The notes under the pieces: generated by a model
What the model was told of the DNA's origin: nothing
The model's input: the letters and a program-made list of their open reading frames with translations, nothing else
The model's database searches: none
DNA from: Bryobacteraceae bacterium
GTDB lineage: Bacteria > Acidobacteriota > Terriglobia > Bryobacterales > Bryobacteraceae
NCBI GenBank assembly: GCA_019752335.1
Contig: JAIEMJ010000038.1
Location: 124,001-188,000, forward strand
Length of the DNA: 64,000 nucleotides
Reading direction: 5' to 3'
Translations under genes and position numbers: made by a program
In this document: positions 8,129-17,473 of the stretch, in pieces
Layout: every line of letters begins with the position of its first letter
Position numbering within the stretch: position 1 is the first letter of the stretch

Positions 8129-10941
8129 CCGGCCCACGCTTCCACCACGGCCGCGCAGGAAGCGCAGGCCGTGGGATATTGCGCGTTGGCGCCGACATCG
8201 ACTTTGTACTTCCAGCAGCGTTCGCACTTGCTGCCTTCCGCCTTTAGCACCTCGATCGCTAGCCCTTCCGTATGGTTCGCGAGCTCCACCTGCGAGACGA
8301 TGAACCACTCGGCGAGTTCGCTCTCATACTGGTGCAGCAAGGCAAACTGCTCGGCGCTGGCTTGAATCTTGAGTTTCGCTTCCAGGCTCTTGCCGATGAA
8401 TTTCTCCTGCCGCGCAGTTTCCAGTTTCTTGAGGACTTCGTCGCGGACGGCTAGCAACGGCACCCAGTTGTCCAAGGCGGCGCGCTGGGCCGTCGTAAGC
8501 GACGCCGCCAGTTCGCCCGCCTTCGGCAGCGGCGCCAGATGAATATTCGCCGCATCGCCCTCGCGCTTCGCCAAAAAGCCCCAGGCTTCTTCGCTGGTGA
8601 AAGCGAGCAACGGCGCGCAAAGGCGCAGCAGCGTATGGGTCATCAGATACAGTGCCGATTGTCCACTGCGGCGCGCATGGGAATTCGGCGCGGCGGTATA
8701 GAGCCGGTCCTTCAGCACGTCGAAGTAAGTCGAGCTGAGGTCGACGGAGGCGAAGTTATAGATCGCTTGATAGACACGGTGGAATTCGAAGTTATCGTAA
8801 CCCTGGCGGCAACGCTCCACTAAGTCGTCAGTGCGCAGCAGGATCCATTGGTCGAACTCCCGCATTTCACCGGCCGGCACCATATGCTGCGTAGGATCGA
8901 AGCCATCCAGGTTCGAAAGCGCGTAGCGGAAGGTATTGCGCAGCTTCCGGTAAGCTTCGGTCAGCCGCGACAGAATGACGTCCGAGATGCGGACATCCTC
9001 ATTGAACGCGACCGACGCCACCCATAGCCGCAGCACGTCAGCACCGAATTGCTTGATGATCTTCTCCGGCTCCACGACATTGCCGACGGACTTCGACATG
9101 GCCTTGCCCTCGCCATCCAGCGTCCAGCCGTTAGTGGCGCATTCACGATACGGAGCGCCATTCTTCAAGCCCACCCCGACTAACAAGGAAGAATGGAACC
9201 AGCCACGATACTGGTCACCGCCTTCGAGATAACACTCGGCGGGCCAAGGTAAGTCGTTCTGCGGAGTCAACACCGCTAAGTGCGAGGCGCCCGAATCGAA
9301 CCAAACGTCCAGAATATCGGTTTCCTTGCGGAATTCTTTCCCCTGGCACTTACCGCAGGCGAATCCGGCCGGCAGTAACTCAGCGGCGCTGGAGCTATAC
9401 CAGACGTCGGCGGTTTCGCGGCGGAAGCGATCAATAATCGGATCGAGCGTCTTCTTCTCGGTTACCGGCTCATTGCAGGCTTCGCAGTAGAAAACCGGAA
9501 TCGGCACGCCCCAGACGCGCTGACGGGAAATATTCCAATCCGGACGCGACGCGATCATGTTAGACATGCGCTCTTCGCCCCAGGCCGGCATCCACTTCAC
9601 GTGCTTGATCGCCTCGAGCGTCCGCTGCCGCAAGGTGCCGTCATATGGGCCGGTGCGTTCCATGCCGATGAACCATTGCTCGGTCGCGCGAAAGATAGTG
9701 GGATTATGGCAGCGCCAGCAATGCGGATAACTGTGCTCGTAATCCTTGGCGAGTAACAAAGCGCCCGCTTCGCGAAGCAAGTCGATCACGATCGGGTTGG
9801 CATCCCAAACGCGCTTGCCGAGTAACACGGCGGGTAACTCACCCGCGGCGCCGGTGGCGGCAAATAGGCGGCCGGCGGGATCCACCGGATTATACGGCTC
9901 GATGCCGTACTGCTTCGACACGACATAGTCATCCATGCCATGCCCCGGAGCCGTGTGGACGGCGCCCGTGCCCGCTTCAAGCGTCACATGATCGCCGTTG
10001 AGCCCGAGCGAGTCGCGCTCGATAAAGGGGTGACGGAATACGGCACGGTCGAGCTTCGCGCCCGCGAACGTAGCTACCGTCCGCGGACTCTCCCAACCCA
10101 ACGCGGCCGCCACTGCGGGAAGTAAGTCCGTCGCGATGACGTACACCGCGCCATTTACTTCGACAGCGGAATATTCGAATTTCGGATGAAACGAGATCGC
10201 CAGGTTCGCGGGAATCGTCCACGGCGTCGTGGTCCAGATCACCCCGTAGACTTCGCGGCCAGCTAAGGCCGGGTCAATCAGCGCCGCGTCCGACGTCAAG
10301 CGAAAGCGCACATAGATCGACGGACTGGTATGTTGCTCGTACTCAATCTCCGCCTCCGCCAACGACGTGCGGCAACTGATGCACCAGTTCACGGGCTTCA
10401 GCCCTTTGTAGACGTAGCCCTGATCGAGAAAATCAACGAAGGCCTGCGCGATGGCGCCCTGGTACTCGGCGTCCATGGTGAGGTAGGGCTTCTCCCAACG
10501 GCCCAGGATGCCCAGGCGCTGGAAGTCCTTGCTTTGTAGGTCGACAAACTTCGCGGCGTACTTGCGGCACTCCTGCCGGATTTGCGCCGTGGTCATCTGC
10601 GCTTTCTTGGAGCCCAGTTGCGAATCGACCTTGATCTCGATCGGCAGGCCATGGCAATCCCAGCCGGGGACATAAGGCGAATCGAAGCCGGCCATGGTTT
10701 TGGACTTGATGATGAAGTCCTTCAGCAACTTGTTGAAGGCGTGGCCTAGATGAATGTTGCCGTTGGCGTAGGGTGGGCCGTCGTGGAGGACATAGCGCGG
10801 CCGGCCGGCGCGGGCGGCGCGAATTTGGCCGTAGAGACCCTCGGCGTTCCAACGGGCGAGCATCAGCGGTTCCCGCTGCGCCAGGTCGGCTTTCATCGGG
10901 AAGTCGGTTTTGGGAAGATTAACGGTTTGCTTAAGGTCCAT
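8125..10941 (-). CDS. ileS: Isoleucyl-tRNA synthetase
   Basis: 938 residues from the ATG at 10941; the open frame extends upstream but into low-quality sequence past the divergent promoter. Class Ia motifs are intact: the HIGH variant in NGNIHLGHAFNKLLKDF, WDCHGLPIEIKV, the editing-domain segment ending TAPGHGMDDYVV, WFDSGASH, and KMSKS as KAMSKSVGNVVEP. The C-terminus has the zinc-binding CERCW...CASC cysteine set of the bacterial-type enzyme. It is the first gene of the operon with lspA and lgt. It diverges from a VWFA-domain gene across only 40 bases. Confidence 0.97.
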   Translation of the reverse strand: MDLKQTVNLPKTDFPMKADLAQREPLMLARWNAEGLYGQIRAARAGRPRYVLHDGPPYANGNIHLGHAFNKLLKDFIIKSKTMAGFDSPYVPGWDCHGLPIEIKVDSQLGSKKAQMTTAQIRQECRKYAAKFVDLQSKDFQRLGILGRWEKPYLTMDAEYQGAIAQAFVDFLDQGYVYKGLKPVNWCISCRTSLAEAEIEYEQHTSPSIYVRFRLTSDAALIDPALAGREVYGVIWTTTPWTIPANLAISFHPKFEYSAVEVNGAVYVIATDLLPAVAAALGWESPRTVATFAGAKLDRAVFRHPFIERDSLGLNGDHVTLEAGTGAVHTAPGHGMDDYVVSKQYGIEPYNPVDPAGRLFAATGAAGELPAVLLGKRVWDANPIVIDLLREAGALLLAKDYEHSYPHCWRCHNPTIFRATEQWFIGMERTGPYDGTLRQRTLEAIKHVKWMPAWGEERMSNMIASRPDWNISRQRVWGVPIPVFYCEACNEPVTEKKTLDPIIDRFRRETADVWYSSSAAELLPAGFACGKCQGKEFRKETDILDVWFDSGASHLAVLTPQNDLPWPAECYLEGGDQYRGWFHSSLLVGVGLKNGAPYRECATNGWTLDGEGKAMSKSVGNVVEPEKIIKQFGADVLRLWVASVAFNEDVRISDVILSRLTEAYRKLRNTFRYALSNLDGFDPTQHMVPAGEMREFDQWILLRTDDLVERCRQGYDNFEFHRVYQAIYNFASVDLSSTYFDVLKDRLYTAAPNSHARRSGQSALYLMTHTLLRLCAPLLAFTSEEAWGFLAKREGDAANIHLAPLPKAGELAASLTTAQRAALDNWVPLLAVRDEVLKKLETARQEKFIGKSLEAKLKIQASAEQFALLHQYESELAEWFIVSQVELANHTEGLAIEVLKAEGSKCERCWKYKVDVGANAQYPTACASCAAVVEAWAG

Positions 10942-10981
10942 CGGCTGGGTACTACTTCGATTATCGTATAGGTACCTGCAA

Positions 10982-11941
10982 GTGCGCCGCATCGCTCTCT
11001 TCTTCGTCATCGCCAGCCTCCTCGCCCAGGAGGTACCCACCATCTCGGTCGACGTGCGTCTGGTGCGTGTCGCCTGCACGGTGACGCGGTCCAACGGACA
11101 ACTCGTCACCGGGCTAACGCAGCAGGACTTCCGCCTGAACGACCGCGGCGTGCCCCAGTCCGTCACCTACTTCTGGCGCGAGAATGACCAGCCACTCACG
11201 GTAGGGCTGGTGGTCGACATCTCTGGCTCCCAAATGCGGAATCTGGCCAAACACCGCGCCACGCTCGGCCAGTTCCTCAAACAGGTGCTCCGCCCTGGTG
11301 ACCGTGCCTTCCTCGTCACCGTCGCCGCCAATGTCCGGCTCTTGCGCGACTTCACCGATCAGGCTGACCTCCTCGCCAGCGACATCGACTATCGCCTCAG
11401 GGATCGCGGGCAGCCCCTCGGCCCGGGCTGCGTTTTGCCCGGCCTCCGCGCCGACGGCCGCCCGCGGACCTGCGGCGGCAGCATCATTTGGAACGCGGTA
11501 TACGCCGCCGCGGAAAAGCTTCAGGACGTCCCCGGCCGCAAAGCGCTGCTGCTCCTCACCGACGGTGTTGATTCCGGCAGCAACCACCGCCTCGACGATG
11601 CCATCCAAGCCGCGCAGGAAGCCGAAACCGCCGTCTACGCTATCGGCGTGAAGGGCGAGCAAGGAAGCATCGGCTTTGGCGGACCCATCCGCGTCTCCCG
11701 TACCAGCCTCAACAAAGATTTGCTCCAGAACCTCGCCGGCGACACGGGCGGCATCGCCTTTTTGGACAACCGTTCGCCCGAGAAGATCTTCGGCCAGATT
11801 GAAGCCGAGCTACGCGGACTCTACTTACTCGGTTATACGCCCCGGGGCGTCGCCTGCGATGGCGAATTTCATGCGCTCGCCGTCAGCGCCGGTGGAAATC
11901 TGCGCGTTCGTTCCCGCAAAGGCTATTACTGCCGTCCCTAA
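10982..11941 (+). CDS. Secreted VWFA-related acidobacterial domain protein (TIGR03436 type)
   Basis: 319 residues from the GTG at 10982, which starts a short signal peptide (RRIALFFVIASLLAQ). Residues 20-65 carry the usual opening (ISVDVRLVRVACTVT...LTQQDFRLNDRGVPQ). A von Willebrand A domain follows with a complete first MIDAS motif, VVDISGSQM, and LLLLTDGVDSGSN further on. The C-terminus (LYLLGYTPRG, then VRSRKGYYC) is the standard ending of this family, which is greatly expanded in Acidobacteria. Metal-dependent adhesion or protein binding outside the cytoplasm is likely; the partner is unknown. It precedes the acyltransferase gene by seven bases. Confidence 0.9.
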   Translation: MRRIALFFVIASLLAQEVPTISVDVRLVRVACTVTRSNGQLVTGLTQQDFRLNDRGVPQSVTYFWRENDQPLTVGLVVDISGSQMRNLAKHRATLGQFLKQVLRPGDRAFLVTVAANVRLLRDFTDQADLLASDIDYRLRDRGQPLGPGCVLPGLRADGRPRTCGGSIIWNAVYAAAEKLQDVPGRKALLLLTDGVDSGSNHRLDDAIQAAQEAETAVYAIGVKGEQGSIGFGGPIRVSRTSLNKDLLQNLAGDTGGIAFLDNRSPEKIFGQIEAELRGLYLLGYTPRGVACDGEFHALAVSAGGNLRVRSRKGYYCRP

Positions 11942-11948
11942 CCAAACT

Positions 11949-12662
11949 ATGTCCTTCGTGCTCATCCGGTCCTTGTTGATCTCCATCCCCGCCAGCCTCG
12001 GTTGGACGGCCGTGCTGGTGACGTTCTCCTTCGCCATCCTGCCCTTTGCGACACGCACGCAACAGGCGGCGCTCTTTCGCTATTGGGGCCGCTGCATGCT
12101 GTGGATCTGCCGCGTGCGCTACCGCGTTACCGGGCTGGAACACATCGCGGACGGACAGAATTACATCTTCGCCTCGAACCATATGAGCCTGATCGACACC
12201 CCGCTGCTCGTCTCCCAGATTCCGCATGCGCTCTGTTTTCTGGCCAAAAAAGAGCTCTTTTCCGTGCCCTTCATGGGCTGGTATCTGCGGCGCCAGGGCC
12301 ACATTCCCATCGAGCGGAGTGAACCAAAAGCGACGCTGCGCAGCATGGCCGACGCCGCGCGAGTGATCGAACCGGAGCGCCGTTCCTTGCTGGCCTTCCC
12401 GGAAGGCACGCGCTCCGCTGACGGCGCGATGCTGCCGTTCAAGGAAGGCACGGCGATGTTGGCCTTGCGTTCGCGAACGCCGCTGCTGCCGATGGCCGTC
12501 GTGGGTACGGAGCGCATCATGGTGGCGAAGAGCCTCGAAATTCGCGGTGGCGCGGTGGAACTGCGGCTGGGCGCGCCGATTCCGGTGGAAGGGCTGGATG
12601 TGAAGAGCCGCACCGATTTGACGGAACGTCTACGGCAGGCGATTGAGGGCTTGCGGGCTTAG
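11949..12662 (+). CDS. plsC: 1-acyl-sn-glycerol-3-phosphate acyltransferase family protein
   Basis: 237 residues from the ATG at 11949. There is an N-terminal membrane helix (SLGWTAVLVTFSFAILPF), then the HX4D catalytic motif in SNHMSLIDTP, the GHIPIERSE substrate block, and FPEGTRSADG, the glycerophosphate-binding motif. These define the PlsC/LPLAT family, which acylates lysophosphatidic acid to phosphatidic acid. The symbol is by family; other lysophospholipid acyltransferases share these motifs. It ends with a four-base overlap with the convergent holA gene. Confidence 0.9.
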   Translation: MSFVLIRSLLISIPASLGWTAVLVTFSFAILPFATRTQQAALFRYWGRCMLWICRVRYRVTGLEHIADGQNYIFASNHMSLIDTPLLVSQIPHALCFLAKKELFSVPFMGWYLRRQGHIPIERSEPKATLRSMADAARVIEPERRSLLAFPEGTRSADGAMLPFKEGTAMLALRSRTPLLPMAVVGTERIMVAKSLEIRGGAVELRLGAPIPVEGLDVKSRTDLTERLRQAIEGLRA

Positions 12663-13714
12663 GCCGTCAGCTTCCAAACCAGGGATTCCATCACGGCCCG
12701 GTCGTCCGGGCGCGGTTCGCGGAAGGCCTGGTCGGCGGCGTAAAGGTGGCGAATGGCGCGGGCCAATTTGCCTCGCGGTAACTTCGCTACGGTCTCCGCC
12801 ACTTGGTCCGCGCGCGACTTCCACATCATAATGCCCAGTTTCTGAAAATGGCTTTGAATCTGAAAACTATTCTTCACGCCCGCCTCCTGCGCCGCCAGCG
12901 CCAAGCGAAACTGCGTCGCGAGAAACGTTAGCGCCAGTGGCAGGTACTCGCCGTCGCGGACCAGGGTATCCAAGATCGACAAAGACTCTAAACGGTCACC
13001 GCGGCCAATGGCGCTCACCAGGGCAAAGACATTGGAGGAGCGTGCATTGGGGACTAAGTCCGCAATTAATTCGAGCGTCACTTTGCCGCCGGGTCCACAA
13101 TAAAGACTTAGTTTTTCGAGCTCATTGGCTAAACGCGACGCGTCCGCATTGAGTGCCTCGACGAGTAAGTCCGTTTCGGCGGCGCCGATGGCAATTTTCC
13201 GTTCCGCGGCTAACTTCGTTACTAACTGCCGCGCCGCGGCGGGCGTAAAGCGCGGAAACTCCACCACGTTCGGAATGGCGGCATAGTATTTCCGCACGCG
13301 CTCCGTTTTGGCTTTGTCTTCGCCCTCGAAATCAAAGCGCAGGCTATCGAAAACCAAAGTGACGCCCGGGGGAGGCTGCGCGATGAAGCGCTTCAATTGC
13401 GACGTCGCGTCGGCCGGGTCCTTATCTTCCGTGGTGGTTAAGCGCTTCGGCAAGGCGCCTTCCGCGCCGGAGGCCCAAATGAGCCTTTCGCTGGCGAAGA
13501 GCGACATGGAATTCGCGTCGTCCAGGACGGAGGAGAGATTGTCTTCGTCGAGGTCGCGGCGCGTGAAGCCATCTTCGCGCAGGTCCGGGGGCAGGGCAGC
13601 CTCGCGCAGGGCGCGGCGGCAGCGGTCGCGTTCGCAGCCGTCCGGGCCGAGGAAGAGGTAGACGGCCGCGGGGGCTTGTTTCTTCAGCGAAGTGAGGAAT
13701 TGTTCCGGAGTCAC
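12659..13714 (-). CDS. holA: DNA polymerase III delta subunit
   Basis: 351 residues from the GTG at 13714. HolA opens the beta sliding clamp as part of the clamp loader. It starts TPEQFLTSLKKQAPAAVYLF, followed by GPDGCERDRCRRAL, the FASERLIWASGA block, and the family hallmarks VEALNADASRLANELEKL, ARSSNVFALVSAIGRGD and FLATQFRLALAA. The C-terminal collar helices end LARAIRHLYAADQAFREP. It is the last gene of the lipid/LPS operon, five bases after lptE; lptE-holA adjacency is common in bacteria and supports both calls. Confidence 0.94.
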   Translation of the reverse strand: MTPEQFLTSLKKQAPAAVYLFLGPDGCERDRCRRALREAALPPDLREDGFTRRDLDEDNLSSVLDDANSMSLFASERLIWASGAEGALPKRLTTTEDKDPADATSQLKRFIAQPPPGVTLVFDSLRFDFEGEDKAKTERVRKYYAAIPNVVEFPRFTPAAARQLVTKLAAERKIAIGAAETDLLVEALNADASRLANELEKLSLYCGPGGKVTLELIADLVPNARSSNVFALVSAIGRGDRLESLSILDTLVRDGEYLPLALTFLATQFRLALAAQEAGVKNSFQIQSHFQKLGIMMWKSRADQVAETVAKLPRGKLARAIRHLYAADQAFREPRPDDRAVMESLVWKLTA

Positions 13715-13719
13715 AGCGG

Positions 13720-14238
13720 TTAGAACATCTCCAGGATCGCGGAAACGACGTTACGCGCCACACCGTGGCTCATCCGCTCAAAGGCCGGTGAGCTCTCGTC
13801 GAAATAGGCTTGCGGATCGGTGGAGATCTCGTAGCGTTCGCGGTAGTCGAGCGCGGGTTGCGTGTAAAGAATCTTGCCGCTCACCCGCTCGCGGAGCGTC
13901 ACCTGCAGCACCACCTGCACCTGGGCGCCGGCCGCGCGGGCAGTCAGCGGATCGAACGTGGTGGGATAAGCGAAGACCATGGCGACGGCGCCCGTGAGGA
14001 TCATGTCGGCTTCGCGCGGGTCAGCGACTACCTGATAGCGCGTCCGCGCGATAAACTCGCGCGCCAGCGCGTTCGGCAGGCGATCGGTTAGTTTGTAAGC
14101 CGTAGTGACATTGTTAAAAGCGGGAATCGCAATGGTGTGCAGGTTCTTCGGGAGTAAGTCCGCCTTGCCGGCTACTTTGTAGCCGCAGCCCGTTAGCGAC
14201 AGATAACTCAAGCTTAGTAAAATCAGGCTACGGGTCAC
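13720..14238 (-). CDS. lptE: LPS-assembly lipoprotein LptE
   Basis: 172 residues from the GTG at 14238, which overlaps the preceding stop as TAGTG; starts further upstream would lie inside that gene. The N-terminus is a strong lipoprotein signal with lipobox LTGC in LSLSYLSLTGCGYKVAGK. The rest shows the LptE pattern: HTIAIPAFNNVTTAYKLTDR, LPNALAREFIARTRY, DMILTGAV and the C-terminal SHGVARNVVSAILEMF. LptE plugs the LptD channel that inserts LPS into the outer membrane, which indicates a Gram-negative envelope. Position just before holA is typical. Confidence 0.93.
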   Translation of the reverse strand: MTRSLILLSLSYLSLTGCGYKVAGKADLLPKNLHTIAIPAFNNVTTAYKLTDRLPNALAREFIARTRYQVVADPREADMILTGAVAMVFAYPTTFDPLTARAAGAQVQVVLQVTLRERVSGKILYTQPALDYRERYEISTDPQAYFDESSPAFERMSHGVARNVVSAILEMF

Positions 14239-15194
14239 TAGTTTACCCGTCCTCGCCCGAAGAGCGCCGTCAGTACCACCATGGCATTCTCCGTCACTAA
14301 GCGTAGGTTGTCGGCGCCCACCCAGAACCAATAGGCATTCGGGTTTTGTTTATCTTCCTTGAACGACACCATGATTCCGGTTTGGCCCGCGACGCCGATG
14401 TTCGTGGGTAACTCGACGCTATCGCCGCGTAAGTCGACTAGCTCATTTACCAGCGACGCTTCAATCTCCTGGCGCGACATGGGCGTCGCGAATTCGATCC
14501 AGGCCGAGAGCATCACACCGTGAAAGACGGGCGCATGCAGTACACGCAGCGAAGGCACACGCGCCCCGCCCAGTAACTTACCCAGATGCGTGGCGATGGT
14601 CTCTTCCACCTGCGCCAAGGAACACGGCGCCTCCTCGCCATAGGCGGCGAGCAAGTTCAAGGCCGCCTGCGCGTCAAATACCTTTTGCGGCAGCGGCTTG
14701 AAGGAGAGCAGGTTGATGGTCTGCTGCTGCATCTCGTCGATACCGTCCTTGCCGCGTTCGCTCGCCGGTTCAAAGACCTCGAGCACCGCGCGGACGGGCA
14801 CTGCGGGCAGTCTCGCCAGCAGCAGGCCCGCGGCAATGGCCGCTGGGTGGGCGATCGCGACCGGTCCCTTAATGGAGGCCGGGCCAGTTACCATCGGAGC
14901 GACCACCTCGGCCGGCAGGGAGGCCGTCATATCGATGATCGGCGTCTTCTTCTTCACCATCGCCGCCGCGGCCACTGCCTGGGTAGCGAGGACGACGGCG
15001 TCAGAGCCGGCGAGGGTCTCGGGCGAGAACCTCTCCATGGTCACCAGGTCCTCATCCTCGCGCGTGACGATGGTGCCTTCGTCTTCGGTATTCAGAAGGC
15101 GCAGCGTGATATCGAGGTGCGTCGCTTCCAGCACCTCGCGAACATCGCGGCCCAATAATGTTTCCGCACCCACAATAGCGACAACTTTAGCCAA
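14238..15194 (-). CDS. Aspartate-semialdehyde dehydrogenase-like protein lacking the catalytic Cys (USG-1-like)
   Basis: 318 residues. The N-terminal NAD(P)-binding fold starts VVAIVGAETLLGRDVREVLE. The dimerisation domain has EVFEPASERGKDGIDEMQQQ and LHAPVFHGVMLSAWIEFA. These are the blocks seen in Asd and its paralogue USG-1. The place where real Asd has its catalytic Cys (an NPNC-type motif) reads IAHPAAIAAG here, with no cysteine nearby. The GVAGQTGIMVSFKED and NAYWFWVGADNLR segments keep the fold. A dehydrogenase reaction is therefore unlikely; a structural or binding role is inferred. It overlaps pssA by eight bases and lptE by one codon position, so it is expressed with envelope-lipid genes. 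A true asd should lie elsewhere. Confidence 0.85.
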   Translation of the reverse strand: MAKVVAIVGAETLLGRDVREVLEATHLDITLRLLNTEDEGTIVTREDEDLVTMERFSPETLAGSDAVVLATQAVAAAAMVKKKTPIIDMTASLPAEVVAPMVTGPASIKGPVAIAHPAAIAAGLLLARLPAVPVRAVLEVFEPASERGKDGIDEMQQQTINLLSFKPLPQKVFDAQAALNLLAAYGEEAPCSLAQVEETIATHLGKLLGGARVPSLRVLHAPVFHGVMLSAWIEFATPMSRQEIEASLVNELVDLRGDSVELPTNIGVAGQTGIMVSFKEDKQNPNAYWFWVGADNLRLVTENAMVVLTALFGRGRVN

Positions 15195-16083
15195 GGACGG
15201 CCCCCTCAGGTCTCGGCGGTGGCGGTTGCTTGGCGAAGCGGCGCTTCAACAGACCGCCGGCGCGCACCAGGATGCCGCTAAGCGCGTAAGAGAGCGCGAT
15301 CGCCAGCAGCACCACCTTGGAGTAATTCCAGATCGCAAAGATCAGCGAGCCGAGCGCCACCACCGAGATCGGCGAGCGCGGCTGCAACAGATTGAGGTCC
15401 TTAAAGCTTCGGTAGCGCCAAGTGGAGACCATCAGGAACGAGAGCGCCAGCACCAGGGCGAGCCAGGCGAAACTCAGTGGCCAATTCGTCAGCGGGATGC
15501 CATCGAGCGAGTAGACCACGGCGGCCAGCAAGCCCGCGGAAGGCGGCGTCGGCAAGCCGACGAAGTACTTGCGGCCTGGCCGGCCCGGGTTCTTCGGAAT
15601 CGGGTTCTCCTGAATGTTGAACCGGGCCAGCCGCATCGCGCCACACAGCAGAAACAGGAAAACCAGAAAGTAACCGGCGCGAATGAGTTGGTCCCGCGCG
15701 AAGGGCATGCCGGCCGGATCGACGAAATTGACGCCCCAGGCAAAGGCGAGCACGGCGGGAGCGAGGCAGAAAGTGATCACGTCGGCGAGCGAGTCCATTT
15801 CGCGGCCGAATTCCGTAACCGTGTTCGTCATGCGGGCGATGCGGCCATCCAAGCCGTCGCAGACCACGGCGATACCGATCAGGAGCGCGGAGAGGTCGAA
15901 GTGCGGATTGGGCTGCTCTAAGTTGCCGGGCAAGGCCGCGAAGCGCGCCCCCTCAAAGGCCTTCATGATGGAGAGAAAACCCATGAAGAGATTCGCGGCG
16001 GTGAAGAGCGTCGGCAGCGCGTAGGCGGCCCGGCGGGGACGGCGTTCGGGGAATTTCGGGTCAATCAGTTTGTCGGCCAGCAT
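15187..16083 (-). CDS. pssA: CDP-diacylglycerol--serine O-phosphatidyltransferase
   Basis: 298 residues, polytopic. The CDP-alcohol phosphatidyltransferase signature is complete: DGLDGRIARMT, then TEFGREMDSLAD with correctly spaced aspartates. PssA makes phosphatidylserine from CDP-diacylglycerol and serine. About eight hydrophobic segments are present. The N-terminus (ALPTLFTAANLFMGFLSIMKA) is as expected for the Bacillus-type membrane enzyme. It starts three bases after psd, the next enzyme of the pathway, so the pair supplies phosphatidylethanolamine. Confidence 0.95.
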   Translation of the reverse strand: MLADKLIDPKFPERRPRRAAYALPTLFTAANLFMGFLSIMKAFEGARFAALPGNLEQPNPHFDLSALLIGIAVVCDGLDGRIARMTNTVTEFGREMDSLADVITFCLAPAVLAFAWGVNFVDPAGMPFARDQLIRAGYFLVFLFLLCGAMRLARFNIQENPIPKNPGRPGRKYFVGLPTPPSAGLLAAVVYSLDGIPLTNWPLSFAWLALVLALSFLMVSTWRYRSFKDLNLLQPRSPISVVALGSLIFAIWNYSKVVLLAIALSYALSGILVRAGGLLKRRFAKQPPPPRPEGAVLG

Positions 16084-16086
16084 GGG

Positions 16087-16692
16087 TTACTTCTTCTTAG
16101 CGAGGATGCTTTCGCCGGCCACCACGCGCTCGCCCACTTGGGCGGCCAGGGCCCATTCAGGGCCGAAGAGCAGGTCGACGCGCGAACCAAATTTAATCAG
16201 CCCGATACGTTCACCACGTTGCACCATGTCGCCCGGCTTCTTATCGCAAACGATGCGGCGGGCAATCAGGCCGGCGATCTGGCTGAACTCTAGACGGGTG
16301 CCGTCGCCTTCCACGACCAGCGTATTCTGCTCGTTCTCCACCGAAGCAGCGACTTCACTCGCCACCAGAAACTTCCCAGGCTTGTACTGCACGGAAGCGA
16401 CTCGGCCCGCGATGGGCGAACGGTTAACGTGAACATCGAAGACATTCAGGAAGATGGCCATGCGAGTGCGGCCATCGGGCTCCGGACGGATCAGCACCAC
16501 TTTGCCATCGGCCGGGGAGACGGCAATTCCGGCAGCCGTGGGCGCGGTGCGTTCGGGGTCGCGGAAGAACCACAGGCAGAAGAGCGCGAGAATGCCGAAA
16601 GGGATCGCGGCCCAGGGTCGCGTGAAGGTACCGAGGAGGAGGCCCCCGCCGACGAGGAACGCGGCGTAGTAGAGGCCAGTGGAGACAATCAT
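16087..16692 (-). CDS. psd: Phosphatidylserine decarboxylase
   Basis: 201 residues, the short form of the enzyme. A stop codon lies just upstream of the ATG at 16692, fixing the start region. Two N-terminal membrane segments are followed by FFRDPERTAPTAAGIAVSPADGKVV, the FLNVFDVHVNRSPIAG block, and IGLIKFGSRVDLLF. Self-cleavage at the Gly-Ser of that last block creates the pyruvoyl cofactor. The product is phosphatidylethanolamine. It is the first gene of psd-pssA-(Asd-like)-lptE-holA. The upstream protease gene is 47 bases away on the same strand and may belong to the same transcript. Confidence 0.95.
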   Translation of the reverse strand: MIVSTGLYYAAFLVGGGLLLGTFTRPWAAIPFGILALFCLWFFRDPERTAPTAAGIAVSPADGKVVLIRPEPDGRTRMAIFLNVFDVHVNRSPIAGRVASVQYKPGKFLVASEVAASVENEQNTLVVEGDGTRLEFSQIAGLIARRIVCDKKPGDMVQRGERIGLIKFGSRVDLLFGPEWALAAQVGERVVAGESILAKKK

Positions 16693-16739
16693 CAGGCCCT
16701 ATTGTCGCAAGAACTCTCGCGCGGCGCGACATTCATCGT

Positions 16740-17450
16740 TCAACGGATGCTCCCTGGCAGGCGCTTCAAGAAAGCCTTCGCCTCCGCGTAGGCCGGGAAG
16801 CGGCGTTCGGCGGCGCGGAACTCGGGCGGATGGATGCTGCGGCGGGGGCCGTCTTCAATCACGGGAATCTGAATGTGCAGCATCTCGTGGTACATGACAT
16901 ACTCCACTACTTCGCGGGGGACATGGGCATGGTCCAACAGAGAACTGAGGACGATAAGGTGATGATGCGGGTCATACTGGCCGAGCATCGTGCGCGCGCG
17001 ATGCTGGCTCCAGCCGAGTTTTGGCCGCGACACCTGGCCGGCGAAGTGGGCGGCGTTGACGGCGTCGAAGAGCTCGGTGAGGTCGTAGTGCAGGCCCTGG
17101 GGCGCGGAGATGCGCTTGCGTCCGCGGGTTTGGCGAAGCGTCACCAGGTCCTGCCGGAGCTCTTCCCGGTTGACGAATTCGCGATAGCATTCTTGGGCGT
17201 CAGCGGGGATCGGCTTGCGGTAGAGCTTGGCGAGCAGGATCCACAAGAGGGACTCGATCACGTTGGTGGGGGCTTCGCGGAGCAAGTGGCTGATGCGCAC
17301 CATGATGCGGCCCTCGCGCAAACGGATGCGGCTACACAGGCTGGTGAAAGCGCGGAACTCCACGCGGATGTCCGGCGGAGCCGTACGCGGTTTCAACTCG
17401 GCAAAAATGCGCCGGGCCGTCTCCTCCAGCGTTCTGCTCTCGACTTGCAT
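16740..17450 (-). CDS. SprT/M48-like zinc metallopeptidase family protein
   Basis: 236 residues, no signal peptide. The C-terminal half has the zincin motif HEMLH in VVEYVMYHEMLHIQIP, followed by HPPEFRAAERRFP, which offers the third ligand. Upstream of it lie FDAVNAAHFAGQVSRPKLGWS and a TMLGQYDPHHHLIVLSS strand, matching SprT/WSS1-like or YgjP-like domains. The N-terminal half (FTSLCSRIRLREGRIMVRIS) is consistent with a DUF45-type arrangement. Intracellular and probably proteolytic; the substrate is unknown. Confidence 0.75.
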   Translation of the reverse strand: MQVESRTLEETARRIFAELKPRTAPPDIRVEFRAFTSLCSRIRLREGRIMVRISHLLREAPTNVIESLLWILLAKLYRKPIPADAQECYREFVNREELRQDLVTLRQTRGRKRISAPQGLHYDLTELFDAVNAAHFAGQVSRPKLGWSQHRARTMLGQYDPHHHLIVLSSLLDHAHVPREVVEYVMYHEMLHIQIPVIEDGPRRSIHPPEFRAAERRFPAYAEAKAFLKRLPGSIR

Positions 17451-17473
17451 CTTTTCGTGAGGTTACCATGGAG

